Below are positions 16,286 to 25,455 of a stretch of DNA of 64,000 nt, piece after piece. The stretch covers positions 310,001 through 374,000 of the forward strand of contig JAEWIZ010000022.1 of the NCBI GenBank assembly GCA_023386815.1, read 5' to 3'. Position 1 is the first letter of the stretch, and each line of letters starts with the position of its first letter. Position numbers and translations under genes: made by a program. Source of the DNA: Bacillota bacterium (lineage in GTDB: Bacteria > Bacillota > Clostridia > Lachnospirales > Lachnospiraceae). The notes beneath the pieces were generated by a model that ran no database searches, was not told the origin of the DNA, and saw nothing but the letters and a program-made list of their open reading frames with translations.

Positions 16286-17764
16286 CTATGATTGAAGCCT
16301 TAAAGAAATCCAGAACTCCACCCCATCTTCCTTATTTACAACGCCGCATTTACCATGATGTGCATTCATGATAGATCGGACAATATATAATCCTAAGCCA
16401 ATATTATTCTGCTCAGTCCTGGTCCTGGATTTATCCTCACGATAAAAACTGTTCCAGATCTTCTCTAAATGCTCGTCAGATATCCTTCCACCTTCATTGA
16501 AAACCGATAATACAACCTCCTCTGTACTTTTTTGAATACTAATTTGAATTAGTTTCCCCTTCTCTGTATAAGTAATTGCATTGGAAATATAGTTTGTAAT
16601 AGCCTCCTCTAAATACAAAGGATCTGCCTTTATCAGGCCACAAGGTTCTCCAACAAAGGAGGATACTTGACCATTATTTTGAATTAATATTTCATTCTTG
16701 CGGTAAATATGTTCCGCAAACTCACAGATGTCGAGGTCTATCAGTTTCAAATCATTCAAGCGATTTTCCATATTAGACAGATTAAGTAGGCTCTGAATTA
16801 AAACATCCATTTTATGTGTTTCATCAAGTATGGTTTCAAAATAAAAGGTCTTATCAATACCCGGTACATCGTTATTTAGTAACTCCGTATAGCCTGATAG
16901 TATCGCTAAAGGTGTCTTTAATTCATGAGAGATATTAGCGATAAATTCCTTTCTCTGTTCATCCACCTGGTTCATTAATTCATTGTCCAGCTCCAGCTTC
17001 CGGTTTGCTTCCTTGAGGTTATCAATATTACTCTTTAAACGATCTGCCATCGTATTAATGTTAACAGCCAGACTTCCCAGCTCATCCTTGCGCCTTACTT
17101 CCTTTGCCCGTATAGAAAAATCCAAATTTGATACATTAATTGCTACTTTATTAATTTCCTCAATCGGTTTTGCAAGCTGCTTTGCCATAATATACACGAT
17201 TAGTCCACCTACAAAAATTGCAAAAGAGGATATATAAAAATTAAACTTATTAATGATTCTTGTCTCAAAACCAATCGATTTTACAGATAAACGTATAACC
17301 ATATAATAGGTTTTACCATCCTTATCAATCTTACCCAATAACCGAATCCTGTCTCCATCCTGCATGTTAGTCTTAATGATTGTGGGATTATCTTTTTTGT
17401 AATATTCCACAGGATACTTTTTAAAGTCAAATAAATCAATACGCCCCGGTTCTACCGGCACCTGAACAGGTCGCAATCTATTATCAAAAAATCGGTTACT
17501 ATAGATCATCTCCATATTTTCATCTGCAAGTGTTACCTCTAAATTAAAATCCATGATCATGTTTCCAATAATCTCTTCCAGAGAATCCTCTGAGTTTTTC
17601 GCTGATTCCTGGATTTGTTCGTATACCTGCTGCATCGTTCTGATTTTCTGAAACACATAAAAGCCATCAACAAAAAGAAGATTCACCACCAGCTGAATCA
17701 AAAAAATAGCAAAAACGATACTAATAATAATAACAGTAAACCTGACCTTTATTGAACGAAACAT
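16286..17764 (-). CDS. membrane sensor histidine kinase
   Basis: 492 residues. One membrane helix near residues 8-32, an extracellular sensor of about 140 residues, a second helix near 175-195, a HAMP linker (AKPIEEINKVA onward), a coiled coil, the HisKA H-box ANISHELKTPLAIL (phospho-His near residue 280), and an ATPase domain with N-box ITNYISNAITY, G1 NEGGRIS and G2 GLGLYIV. A standard OmpR-type partner. It overlaps the response regulator gene by 16 bp, so the two are co-translated. The signal is unknown; the overall layout resembles VanS/PhoR-like kinases. Confidence 0.93.
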   Translation of the reverse strand: MFRSIKVRFTVIIISIVFAIFLIQLVVNLLFVDGFYVFQKIRTMQQVYEQIQESAKNSEDSLEEIIGNMIMDFNLEVTLADENMEMIYSNRFFDNRLRPVQVPVEPGRIDLFDFKKYPVEYYKKDNPTIIKTNMQDGDRIRLLGKIDKDGKTYYMVIRLSVKSIGFETRIINKFNFYISSFAIFVGGLIVYIMAKQLAKPIEEINKVAINVSNLDFSIRAKEVRRKDELGSLAVNINTMADRLKSNIDNLKEANRKLELDNELMNQVDEQRKEFIANISHELKTPLAILSGYTELLNNDVPGIDKTFYFETILDETHKMDVLIQSLLNLSNMENRLNDLKLIDLDICEFAEHIYRKNEILIQNNGQVSSFVGEPCGLIKADPLYLEEAITNYISNAITYTEKGKLIQISIQKSTEEVVLSVFNEGGRISDEHLEKIWNSFYREDKSRTRTEQNNIGLGLYIVRSIMNAHHGKCGVVNKEDGVEFWISLRLQS

Positions 17765-18432
17765 TGATTCACCTCAAATCGATAGCCTCTACCATGGATT
17801 GTTTGAATATAATCATTCCCAATCTTGGAACGCAGCTGTTTGATATGGGTGTCCACTGTTCTGCTGTCTCCCAGATAATCATAGTTCCATACTTTATTTA
17901 ATATTTGTTCCCTGGATAAAACAATATCAATATTATTCGTCATATATAACAATAAATCATACTCCTTTGGAGTAAGATAAATCCGCTGATGATCCACCGT
18001 TACAATCATACCCACCTTATCAATTGTAATATTACCGACGGTTAAAATATCTTCCTTTGAATTCCTACACCGCTTCAACACTGCTTCCACATGTGCAAGT
18101 AAGATAACCGGTGAGAATGGTTTCATTACATAATCATCGGCACCATACTTAAAGCCATAGAGCTGATCATATTCCTGACTTTTTGCCGTCAGCATAATTA
18201 TGGGAACCGAGGAAATCTGCCTGATCTCCTGTAACACCTCAAAACCATCCTTATTTGGCATCATAACATCAAGTAAAATCAAATCTATCTTGCTATTCGT
18301 ATAAAATACCTCCAGAGCCTTCTCCCCGTCCTCCGCTTCAATTACTATGTAATGACAACTCACCAGATAATCCTTCAACATTCTACGGATTCTGCTTTCA
18401 TCCTCCGCAATTAATATCGTTCCATTGTTCAT
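17749..18432 (-). CDS. OmpR/PhoB-family response regulator
   Basis: 227 residues. Receiver domain 1-120 with acidic pair (AEDE), phospho-acceptor in LILLDVMMPNKDG (near residue 55), conserved Thr in IIMLTAKS and Lys in VMKPFSP. C-terminal winged helix 130-225 with LTPKEYDLLLYM and the recognition helix region YLGDSRTVDTHIKQLRSKIG. First gene of the two-gene operon with the histidine kinase; diverges from the chemoreceptor gene at 18855. Confidence 0.94.
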   Translation of the reverse strand: MNNGTILIAEDESRIRRMLKDYLVSCHYIVIEAEDGEKALEVFYTNSKIDLILLDVMMPNKDGFEVLQEIRQISSVPIIMLTAKSQEYDQLYGFKYGADDYVMKPFSPVILLAHVEAVLKRCRNSKEDILTVGNITIDKVGMIVTVDHQRIYLTPKEYDLLLYMTNNIDIVLSREQILNKVWNYDYLGDSRTVDTHIKQLRSKIGNDYIQTIHGRGYRFEVNQCFVQ

Positions 18433-18731
18433 ACATGAATGCTTCCTTTCTTTCGAATTAATTTATGATCCAAACATGATTAGGGTGTAACATTTCTTGT
18501 GTAATGGCCATGAAAACATGTGCATATATATTCATCTTAATACAAAATTAAGCTTTCCAATTAAATCGATAACCTACCAAAATATTACCTGAAACATGTG
18601 ATGGAAATGTGATGAGGTAAAATTTCTTATCGATAACTATTTTACAAGCTTTCTTTGTTTTTATCCTATTTTCGACAAATCACATCGTCTTATTTCAGTT
18701 CCTTTCGTCATATTAAACAAATAATTGATAA

Positions 18732-18777
18732 AATTGGCAAATTTCCAATTGTAAATCTCTCACAAACATACTATAAT
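18732..18777 (+). promoter_or_regulatory. promoter with overlapping inverted repeat, upstream of chemoreceptor gene
   Basis: TTGTAA (18749-18754), 17 bp, TATAAT (18772-18777). A perfect inverted repeat AATTGG-N7-CCAATT (18732-18750) touches the -35 box and is a candidate operator. The remainder of the 18433-18854 gap is AT-rich without clear features. Confidence 0.5.
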
Positions 18778-18854
18778 TGATTTTAAGTATTGCAGTTGAA
18801 TTTCGTTAATTCAATGTTGTATTACTTATACATTCATAGCAAAGAGGTGTAGAT

Positions 18855-20792
18855 ATGAAATTTAATTTTTTGAGCAAGAGGCGGGATTCAAAAGTTATTG
18901 ATAAGATGTTGGAGTGGAATTTTACCGACGACTTAGCATCGACAAGCAGCGAAATTGACAACACAGAGTTAACCCTGCATAGGAATTATAAGAATTTTTT
19001 TGAAAAATTCAATGCTGATTTTGAAGAGATTAAACTTGTATCCGATCAATTAGAAGGTGTAGTTGATGGTTTGGTAGATTCCTCAAACAATGTTAAAATG
19101 GCTGCGGAATTTATTGCGGATGGCGCTCAAAGCCAAACCGAAGATATCGCCACCTGCCAGTCAATTGCTGATATCATTGCAAATGATATCAATATAATGA
19201 GTGATCGCTCCAAAGAATTGATTGAATCTGCTCTCGAGATGGGTACAATTAGCAAAAACGGAAAGGTAGCTGTTGAAAATCTATCAGAGAACCAGAACAA
19301 AAATTTAGAAGCAAATACCGCAATCACAAACGAAATTTATGCATTGTTAAACAAGACACAGGCAATTAATGAAATAACAAAAGTGCTGTATGATATTGCA
19401 AGTCAAACTAATCTTCTATCCCTGAATGCTTCTATCGAAGCAGCAAGAGCCGGGGAAGCAGGAAAAGGTTTCGCAGTAGTGGCAAATGAAGTTAGAAATC
19501 TTGCGGAACGTAGCCGTTCTGCCAGTATTACAATTAATGAAAACATCGAAGCTATTAATCAACAATTAGGAAATTTAAAAACGGTAGCAGATGGTTCCAA
19601 AGAGATCTTTAACAATCAGGCAGATGCCGTAAATAAAGTAATTGAAGCCTTTGAAGTAATTAATTCCTATGTGGATGGCTTTGTTGCCTGCCAAAAGGAA
19701 TTTAATACTGAATTTCAAGGCCTGTCTGCTGAAAAAGATCGCCTGATTGATTCCTTTTGCAGTATTGCTTCTGTTATTGAAGAATCCTCCGCAACCACGG
19801 AAGAGGTTGCTTCCTTAACCATTGGTCAAAGCAGTACCGCAAATATCATATTTAAAATGGCTCAGGATTTACATATTAAGGTTGATGAAATTGTATCTGA
19901 ATCTTCAAAGATAAAAACAAACCATGTTTCAGCTCAGCAGAAAAAGGTTGCAGCGATTTTTGATATTGATGATCCTTTCTGGATCCCTGCCAGAAAAGAG
20001 GGAATTAAAACAGCAAAAGCCTTGAACTATTACATTGAGTTCTTTGCTCCAAAGGATAGGGAAAATGGTGTAAAGGACATGCAGGCCGCACTTAAGGATT
20101 TCGTAGCACGTGATTTTAATGCTATTGTTATTAGCCCGATTGATGCACCCGAAATACAAGCTGTATTAAAGGAGGCTACAGATAAGGGAATTAAGATTAT
20201 TTTCATTAATTCCGTGTTTGATAATGTACCTTATGCTTCTTTAATTGAAACAAATAGCCTTGAACTTGGTAAAAATGCAGCCAAGACCATAAAGCAACTT
20301 ATGAATAATCAGGGCGAGGTATTTGTAAACCAATGGACCGATGTTAAAATAGCTTCGATTGAAAAACGTGCCGATGGCTTCATGGAAGAGCTTAAGAAAA
20401 ATTCAAACATCAAGGTTCATCCAGTTAAAGTGTTAAGTACTCCAACCGAAGCACAGCTGGCAAAGATGTTTGAAACATTAAAACAAGAACATCCAAGAGG
20501 AAAAACCTTCTATTGTACTAACGGGGCTTGGGGCGTAGCTCTTGCCGAATATGTCGGAAAGCATCATCTTGATTTTGAGGTCATTACTACTGACCTACGT
20601 GCAGATGTTGCTGATCTCATTAAAAAAGGTAAAATTAAAGCTGCCATCGCACAGCGACCTTTCTCCTGGGTGACTATGGCTCTTGAGATCCTCACAGATG
20701 TATTCAATAATAAGTCTGTTGTTAAATATACTGATACTGGAACCTATGAAGTAAACAAATCAAATATCTCTATTTATGAAAAGAGATTATAA
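18855..20792 (+). CDS. soluble methyl-accepting chemotaxis protein fused to a sugar-binding-protein domain
   Basis: 645 residues with no signal peptide and no membrane segment. Residues ~40-345 form the MCP signalling coiled coil; the kinase-contact tip IASQTNLLSLNASIEAARAG and GKGFAVVANEVRNLAERS is nearly canonical. From about residue 362 a type I periplasmic-binding-protein fold begins: KKVAAIFDIDDPFWIPARKEG, then AIVISPIDAPEIQAVLKEA and IKIIFINSVFDN, as in ribose/galactose-binding proteins (Peripla_BP_4). Sensor and signaller are thus in one cytoplasmic chain, with the sensor C-terminal. The start has GAGGTG upstream. It probably reports an intracellular sugar or metabolite to CheA; the ligand is unknown. 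Confidence 0.88.
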   Translation: MKFNFLSKRRDSKVIDKMLEWNFTDDLASTSSEIDNTELTLHRNYKNFFEKFNADFEEIKLVSDQLEGVVDGLVDSSNNVKMAAEFIADGAQSQTEDIATCQSIADIIANDINIMSDRSKELIESALEMGTISKNGKVAVENLSENQNKNLEANTAITNEIYALLNKTQAINEITKVLYDIASQTNLLSLNASIEAARAGEAGKGFAVVANEVRNLAERSRSASITINENIEAINQQLGNLKTVADGSKEIFNNQADAVNKVIEAFEVINSYVDGFVACQKEFNTEFQGLSAEKDRLIDSFCSIASVIEESSATTEEVASLTIGQSSTANIIFKMAQDLHIKVDEIVSESSKIKTNHVSAQQKKVAAIFDIDDPFWIPARKEGIKTAKALNYYIEFFAPKDRENGVKDMQAALKDFVARDFNAIVISPIDAPEIQAVLKEATDKGIKIIFINSVFDNVPYASLIETNSLELGKNAAKTIKQLMNNQGEVFVNQWTDVKIASIEKRADGFMEELKKNSNIKVHPVKVLSTPTEAQLAKMFETLKQEHPRGKTFYCTNGAWGVALAEYVGKHHLDFEVITTDLRADVADLIKKGKIKAAIAQRPFSWVTMALEILTDVFNNKSVVKYTDTGTYEVNKSNISIYEKRL

Positions 20793-20813
20793 CTTAAAAT
20801 TAATTTTAATAAA

Positions 20814-20848
20814 CAGGAGGAGTCAGCTAGCTGACTCCTCCTGTCCTA
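20814..20848. terminator. palindromic terminator-like element
   Basis: A 32-nt perfect palindrome, ACAGGAGGAGTCAGCT and its complement (20814-20845), between the convergent chemoreceptor gene and the tocopherol-cyclase-like gene. T-runs are poor on both sides, so it is assigned by position. Confidence 0.55.
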
Positions 20849-21796
20849 TTATTCAGTTATCTCTACTCCACCATTGGTTCCCATTCCTTCGTAATAGACA
20901 TTCCCTGCACGATCGCAGAAGCGTACTTTAACCACAGCATTCATGCTTTCTACTATTGTTCTGCTCATCTTTCCTTCTACCGGCGCTAATAATTTACCAC
21001 CCGGTCCATAGTAAGCAGTAATGTCCAGACGGAATCTACTATCCGTTAGAGTAAGATACAATTTATGATCACTGGTGTACATGGTCTTAATCTTTGCTCC
21101 GGTATAAGTGGTGAACATAAAGATGCGATCATTAAAGCGGAACATGCCCACAAACCCAACAAAGCTACCAAACATACAGGGGATATCACCGATATTGATC
21201 GATAAGGTCACGTCATCCTCTCCAAAATGATTGGACTGAACCCAAACCCAGGATTTCGGCATAGAACGTCCCCAGTTCTTCTCAAGATAACCTTTTCCAT
21301 CTGTATAATTAATCTTTTTACCGGAAACCTTAAGATGTCCGACGATTTTATGCTGAATATTAATAATATCCATATAGCATTCCATCCATGGATTGTAGAG
21401 AAAGGGTCCCATAACTCCCGGCTTTAGACAGGTAGTAGGGTATTCTAAAATGTCACAAAAATACAGGTCTCCCTGTAAACTAAAATCCTCACCGACAAGA
21501 TTTAATCGAATTCTGGACTTAGAGAAATAATTGTCACCAATCATGATCTCAAACTTTTTTGAATTGAACTGGAATTCACTGATATCGAAATTAAACTGAC
21601 TTACTTTATGATTCTGATGAAGTACCTGAATAAAAGCATGGGAAGTCCATTTCCCCATCGCAATTCCTGGAATAATAGCATATGAGTTTCTGCCTTTTCT
21701 GTCAGTGATTTTATAATACCAGCCCTCAAAGTAACGTTGATTTTTATATTTCCCTTGAAACATTGCAGGTTTCTTCATTTTACATAATCGATACAT
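20849..21796 (-). CDS. tocopherol-cyclase-like protein
   Basis: 315 residues. Family hallmarks of tocopherol cyclase-related proteins (Pfam family of that name, by memory): FEGWYYKITD near the start, SYAIIPGIAMG, HAFIQVL, and the central YLEKNWGRSMPKSWVWVQSNHF. No signal peptide or membrane helix. True tocopherol synthesis is confined to phototrophs, so in a fermentative firmicute it must act on something else or be a lipid/carotenoid-binding hydroxylase-like protein; the substrate is unknown. Starts could be MYRL or MKKP six residues later. Single gene with a ~230-bp upstream gap. Confidence 0.8.
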   Translation of the reverse strand: MYRLCKMKKPAMFQGKYKNQRYFEGWYYKITDRKGRNSYAIIPGIAMGKWTSHAFIQVLHQNHKVSQFNFDISEFQFNSKKFEIMIGDNYFSKSRIRLNLVGEDFSLQGDLYFCDILEYPTTCLKPGVMGPFLYNPWMECYMDIINIQHKIVGHLKVSGKKINYTDGKGYLEKNWGRSMPKSWVWVQSNHFGEDDVTLSINIGDIPCMFGSFVGFVGMFRFNDRIFMFTTYTGAKIKTMYTSDHKLYLTLTDSRFRLDITAYYGPGGKLLAPVEGKMSRTIVESMNAVVKVRFCDRAGNVYYEGMGTNGGVEITE

Positions 21797-21958
21797 ATTT
21801 TATATCCTCTTTGCATATTATTTTGGCATATTATTTTGGCAAATGATTACCTTTTATGAAATTTGGATTAGCATATGTTATTTTTTACATTTTATACGTT
21901 TTATTGAGGACTTGACCTATTTACTGCTATGTTTATTGGTAATGAAATTAAAAATCAA

Positions 21959-22009
21959 TCTGGGAATGTAACTGTAACTTCATAGCTTTTGTACAGTCAT
22001 ATTCCCAGA
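21959..22009 (-). terminator. terminator of the O-antigen-ligase-like gene
   Basis: TCTGGGAAT pairs with ATTCCCAGA as outer arms, with ACTGTA / TACAGT pairing inside. On the - strand it is followed by TTGATTTTTAAT, just downstream of the gene ending at 22031. Confidence 0.7.
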
Positions 22010-22030
22010 TTATTGTTGGATATGGATTTC

Positions 22031-23194
22031 TTAGAATTTGCTGCTTGATAATCTTTCATCATACCAGTGTTTGTATTCCGAATTTGATTCCTTGGAGCCT
22101 TGCCCGGAAAGTATGATCAGGAACAAGGGAAGAGTCTGAACCCAAAGAAGAGTCAAATCCGTTGCTCCATGGACTAAATTAGCCGCTGTGACAGCCAGAA
22201 TAAGTGCTGCTGATACATTTCTTTTGTCTCTTACCCAAGCAAGGACAACCGCTAGATAATAGCGTGCAAAATAAACCAGGAACAAAGCAGATCCTACCAA
22301 CCCAAAATTTAATAGCATATCTAAGTAAATATTATGTGCATGAGCAACCTGCCTGCTTCGAATCGTTGTATCAAACAGATAATTAAAGGACATAAATCCA
22401 TGACCGAAGAAAGGATCTGATTTAATCTGATCAATCGCCAATCTCCAAATATTCTGACGCAGACGAACAGTGATCTCCACATCGGAAAGCCGCGGGATTA
22501 AACCAACTCTAAAAATAAATATCATAGCTCCCATGAACACTGCAGCTGATAACCACAGAGCCAACAGCTTTTTCTTCTTGAGTACTGCTAATAACACAAG
22601 AATACCGATGAAAACCTCGATAAATGCAAACATGCTTTTACATAGATATAAGCTTACGATATTTGCAGCTGCGATAAAGCAAAAATAAACTTTATTTTCT
22701 TCACTTGTAAGCACCTTATAGGCACAAATTACAATTACAGTCGCTGCAACGGTACCAAAATAATTCGGATGTGAGAAAACCGCTGAAATCCTATGAATAT
22801 GACCGTTACGGCTAATATAATTAAGAAATGCTTCAAATAATGCATATCCTGCACTTGTAAGACTCAAGGTACAAACGCGTGTAAGCGTACTCTCATATCG
22901 ACCCCTGGTCATAACACTTCTTAAATATAACCCTAGCACCAATGCCAGAACAAAACCGATTCCCGTTATCATTCCTCTCCAATTCCCGTAGAAAAACGGA
23001 ACTGAAATTGCATATAGAAAAAACAATTTTAATGCATTACAACCTGCATGAACAAAGACTGCTTGCCTAGTCTGTTTATTAATCAAGACGTACAATGCTA
23101 AAAACATTAGTACTGTTGCAGTTAAGGCATATGGTAAAAAAATTGATACTGCCGAATATGTAATAATATTTTCACTCGTAAGAGCCGTATCCAT
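22031..23194 (-). CDS. O-antigen ligase / polymerase family membrane protein
   Basis: 387 residues, about ten hydrophobic segments. The C-terminal half has the Wzy_C pattern: a long external loop with DPFFGHGFMSFNYLF and RQVAHAHNIYLDMLLNFGLVG, where the His-rich HAHN segment is typical of WaaL/Wzy. Probably joins or polymerises a surface glycan at the membrane; no glycosyltransferase genes are adjacent. The annotated ATG has no ribosome binding site close by; AAGGAGGG lies about 35 bases upstream (23229-23236) where only ATT or ATA codons are in frame, so the N-terminus (possibly with extra basic residues ending KRR before Met1) is uncertain. Confidence 0.8.
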   Translation of the reverse strand: MDTALTSENIITYSAVSIFLPYALTATVLMFLALYVLINKQTRQAVFVHAGCNALKLFFLYAISVPFFYGNWRGMITGIGFVLALVLGLYLRSVMTRGRYESTLTRVCTLSLTSAGYALFEAFLNYISRNGHIHRISAVFSHPNYFGTVAATVIVICAYKVLTSEENKVYFCFIAAANIVSLYLCKSMFAFIEVFIGILVLLAVLKKKKLLALWLSAAVFMGAMIFIFRVGLIPRLSDVEITVRLRQNIWRLAIDQIKSDPFFGHGFMSFNYLFDTTIRSRQVAHAHNIYLDMLLNFGLVGSALFLVYFARYYLAVVLAWVRDKRNVSAALILAVTAANLVHGATDLTLLWVQTLPLFLIILSGQGSKESNSEYKHWYDERLSSSKF

Positions 23195-23771
23195 CCGGCG
23201 TTTGATAGCTACGTTTTGTATTGTAATTCCCTCCTTTTTCTTTCCACCCCAGGTGGCAAAAACTGAGAAGGACTGATAACCGTCTTCCCATTTTCTCTTT
23301 TTCCTCTTTTTCTCCTCTTATTTCTTTCATGACCTCTATGTTAATTGGCAACTAGAAATTCCCCAATTTCTAATTGCCGGATACCATATTAACCGATTTT
23401 GAGTACGATTTCCAGTTTAATAATCACTAAAATATTTTACGAAAACGAATGATTTATATCCGAATTATAAAATTTCATACTATGTTTTCTTTATTTACGC
23501 AATTATTTACATTATATGATAAATTTACAAGTTCATTTTGCAATTTCCGCAAGTCAGAAAAGAGCCTATTTGGTCATTCAACTCCCAACCGAAACAAATC
23601 TCTAAACTAACCAGTGATTTTATGCATTATGCATGATACTCCTATGAGAAAATTGATGAAATTTTGACAAAGATCTGATATACTATTTGTGTGCGCTTAA
23701 TTTAACACTGTAATTAACTAAGTTTCATTTATACTTTTCCATTAATCATCAAGAATGGAGGGTCATATCAT
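23195..23771. other. AT-rich divergent intergenic region
   Basis: 577 bp between the O-antigen-ligase-like gene and the diguanylate cyclase gene. I see the displaced AAGGAGGG box at 23229-23236 (- strand) and a TTGACA at 23667 (+ strand) without a well-spaced -10 box. No open frame, repeat or stable hairpin stands out. Confidence 0.4.
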
Positions 23772-25421
23772 ATGTACGAACGCCATAAGAAAATAAGCAA
23801 TAACCTATTTTATATATTAATCTTATTTGATATCCTGCTCATTGGTTATCTGTTTTCTAAACCTCATATTAACATATCCTTTCAGCAGGATCCTCTCTAT
23901 ATCCTTAACAAGGATTGGATTTATACAAAGCATAATGGTGATACGATAAAAGTCGATTTACCAGCGTCTCTCGAGGCAGGCAATGATGATTCTGTTAGCA
24001 TTAGTCACACGCTTCCCGCTGAAGATATTGGCATCTCCCACCTATGTATCCTGAGTACTCACCAGAATATAGAGGCGTTTATTGATGACCAGTTAATCTA
24101 TTCCAGAATTAATCCAAAATCAAATGGACTTTTTGATCTTCCGACCTCCAACATTTGGGATATTATTAAGCTGCCCAGTGATTATGATGGTAAGAAAATA
24201 ACCCTGATTATATCTTCTGATTATAATAATTATATTGGAAAAGTAAGTGAAGTATATGCCGGTACCAGAACTGGTCTGCTCCTTCAAATCATCGAATCCT
24301 CCGGCTTAAGCCTTGTACTATCCATTGTTACTCTTCTTCTGGGTGTTATACTTTTAATTGTATACCATTTTATAAAGCGATTACTTCACTATAATAAAGC
24401 CATGTTGCATCTTTCCTGGTTTACCGTTCTATGTTCAACCTGGCTGTTAGCGGAAAGTGACCTGATCCAGCTCTTCATTTCAAATGAGTATGTAATATCG
24501 GGTATATTGTATCTTTCCTTATTAACTTTTCCTATCCCGATGGTTTTATATATTACAGGCATTGACAGCTTCTCCTATAAAAAAACCTTGTATACGGTGG
24601 GTTATATCTTTTGCACCATATCCTTCCTTATTATTATACTGCAAATATTTAATGTTTTCGATTTTCTTCAAAGCAGTACGATTGTATACCTGGAGATATT
24701 CTTTTTATCGATCCTGATCCTTATCCTTTTATATCAGGAATTATTTAAGAATAAGAACCTGGAATTAAAATACTTTACCATCGCTGCTACTATTTTATTT
24801 ATTTTTGAAGGGATTGAATTATTGACCTATAAAATCAGAGTAAGCAACAATGGAATAATCTTTCAGATCGGATTCCTAATCTTTATTGCCATGTTGATGC
24901 AGGATGCCTTAAGAAATATGGCAGGTATGATTAAGCTTAGCGAATCAGCAAAACACTATAAATTCCTTGCCACCAGGGATCTTCTTACTAATTGCAGAAA
25001 TCGTATTGCCTATAACAATGACTTGGAACGACTTCAGTTCGAACACAATATTACTATATATATTGCGGATTTAAACAATTTAAAGCTTATTAACGATAAT
25101 TATGGACATATGATCGGAGATGAGATCCTTGAACTGAGCAGTCAGTGTCTATTAAATACCTTTGGACGCAGGGTATACCGAATTGGCGGCGATGAATTTG
25201 CCAGTATTCAATATGATCTTACTCCTGACATGCAGGAACAATTATTAAGGGATTTTGAGCTAGAATGTAACAAAGCTAATTTAGACAGTCCACATCCCTT
25301 TTCTGTATCCATTGGGCATGCAAACTATGACAAAGAACTTGACAAAGATATTTATGATACAATTCACAGAGCTGATAGAGATATGTATGAAAGAAAGAAT
25401 AGAATGAAAAATTCAATGTAA
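23772..25421 (+). CDS. membrane diguanylate cyclase (GGDEF) with 7TM-type sensor
   Basis: Makes the second messenger c-di-GMP from two GTP. 549 residues: membrane anchor near 12-30, an extracellular beta-rich domain about 35-170 (jelly-roll-like, as in 7TMR-DISM receptors), a run of about seven membrane helices 175-390, then a C-terminal GGDEF domain 400-549. The domain has LTNCRNRIAYNNDLE, YIADLNNLKLINDNYGH (metal Asp) and an intact active site RIGGDEFAS. No RxxD inhibitory site precedes it, so product inhibition through that site is unlikely. GGAGGG precedes the ATG. Stand-alone gene. Confidence 0.92.
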   Translation: MYERHKKISNNLFYILILFDILLIGYLFSKPHINISFQQDPLYILNKDWIYTKHNGDTIKVDLPASLEAGNDDSVSISHTLPAEDIGISHLCILSTHQNIEAFIDDQLIYSRINPKSNGLFDLPTSNIWDIIKLPSDYDGKKITLIISSDYNNYIGKVSEVYAGTRTGLLLQIIESSGLSLVLSIVTLLLGVILLIVYHFIKRLLHYNKAMLHLSWFTVLCSTWLLAESDLIQLFISNEYVISGILYLSLLTFPIPMVLYITGIDSFSYKKTLYTVGYIFCTISFLIIILQIFNVFDFLQSSTIVYLEIFFLSILILILLYQELFKNKNLELKYFTIAATILFIFEGIELLTYKIRVSNNGIIFQIGFLIFIAMLMQDALRNMAGMIKLSESAKHYKFLATRDLLTNCRNRIAYNNDLERLQFEHNITIYIADLNNLKLINDNYGHMIGDEILELSSQCLLNTFGRRVYRIGGDEFASIQYDLTPDMQEQLLRDFELECNKANLDSPHPFSVSIGHANYDKELDKDIYDTIHRADRDMYERKNRMKNSM

Positions 25422-25445
25422 TTTGGATTTTTCATTCTATTTTTG
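25401..25445 (+). terminator. terminator at the 3' end of the GGDEF gene
   Basis: AGAATGAAAAAT (25401-25412) pairs perfectly with ATTTTTCATTCT (25427-25438), followed by ATTTTTG. The stem's left arm is inside the last codons of the gene. It may also serve the convergent metallopeptidase operon. Confidence 0.75.
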
Positions 25446-25455
25446 TCTGGTTTGG

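Noticed and set aside
18433..18854. Flagellar sigma-D promoter for the chemoreceptor
   Set aside because: No TAAA-N15-GCCGATAA-like pattern; a sigma-A-like pair fits better.
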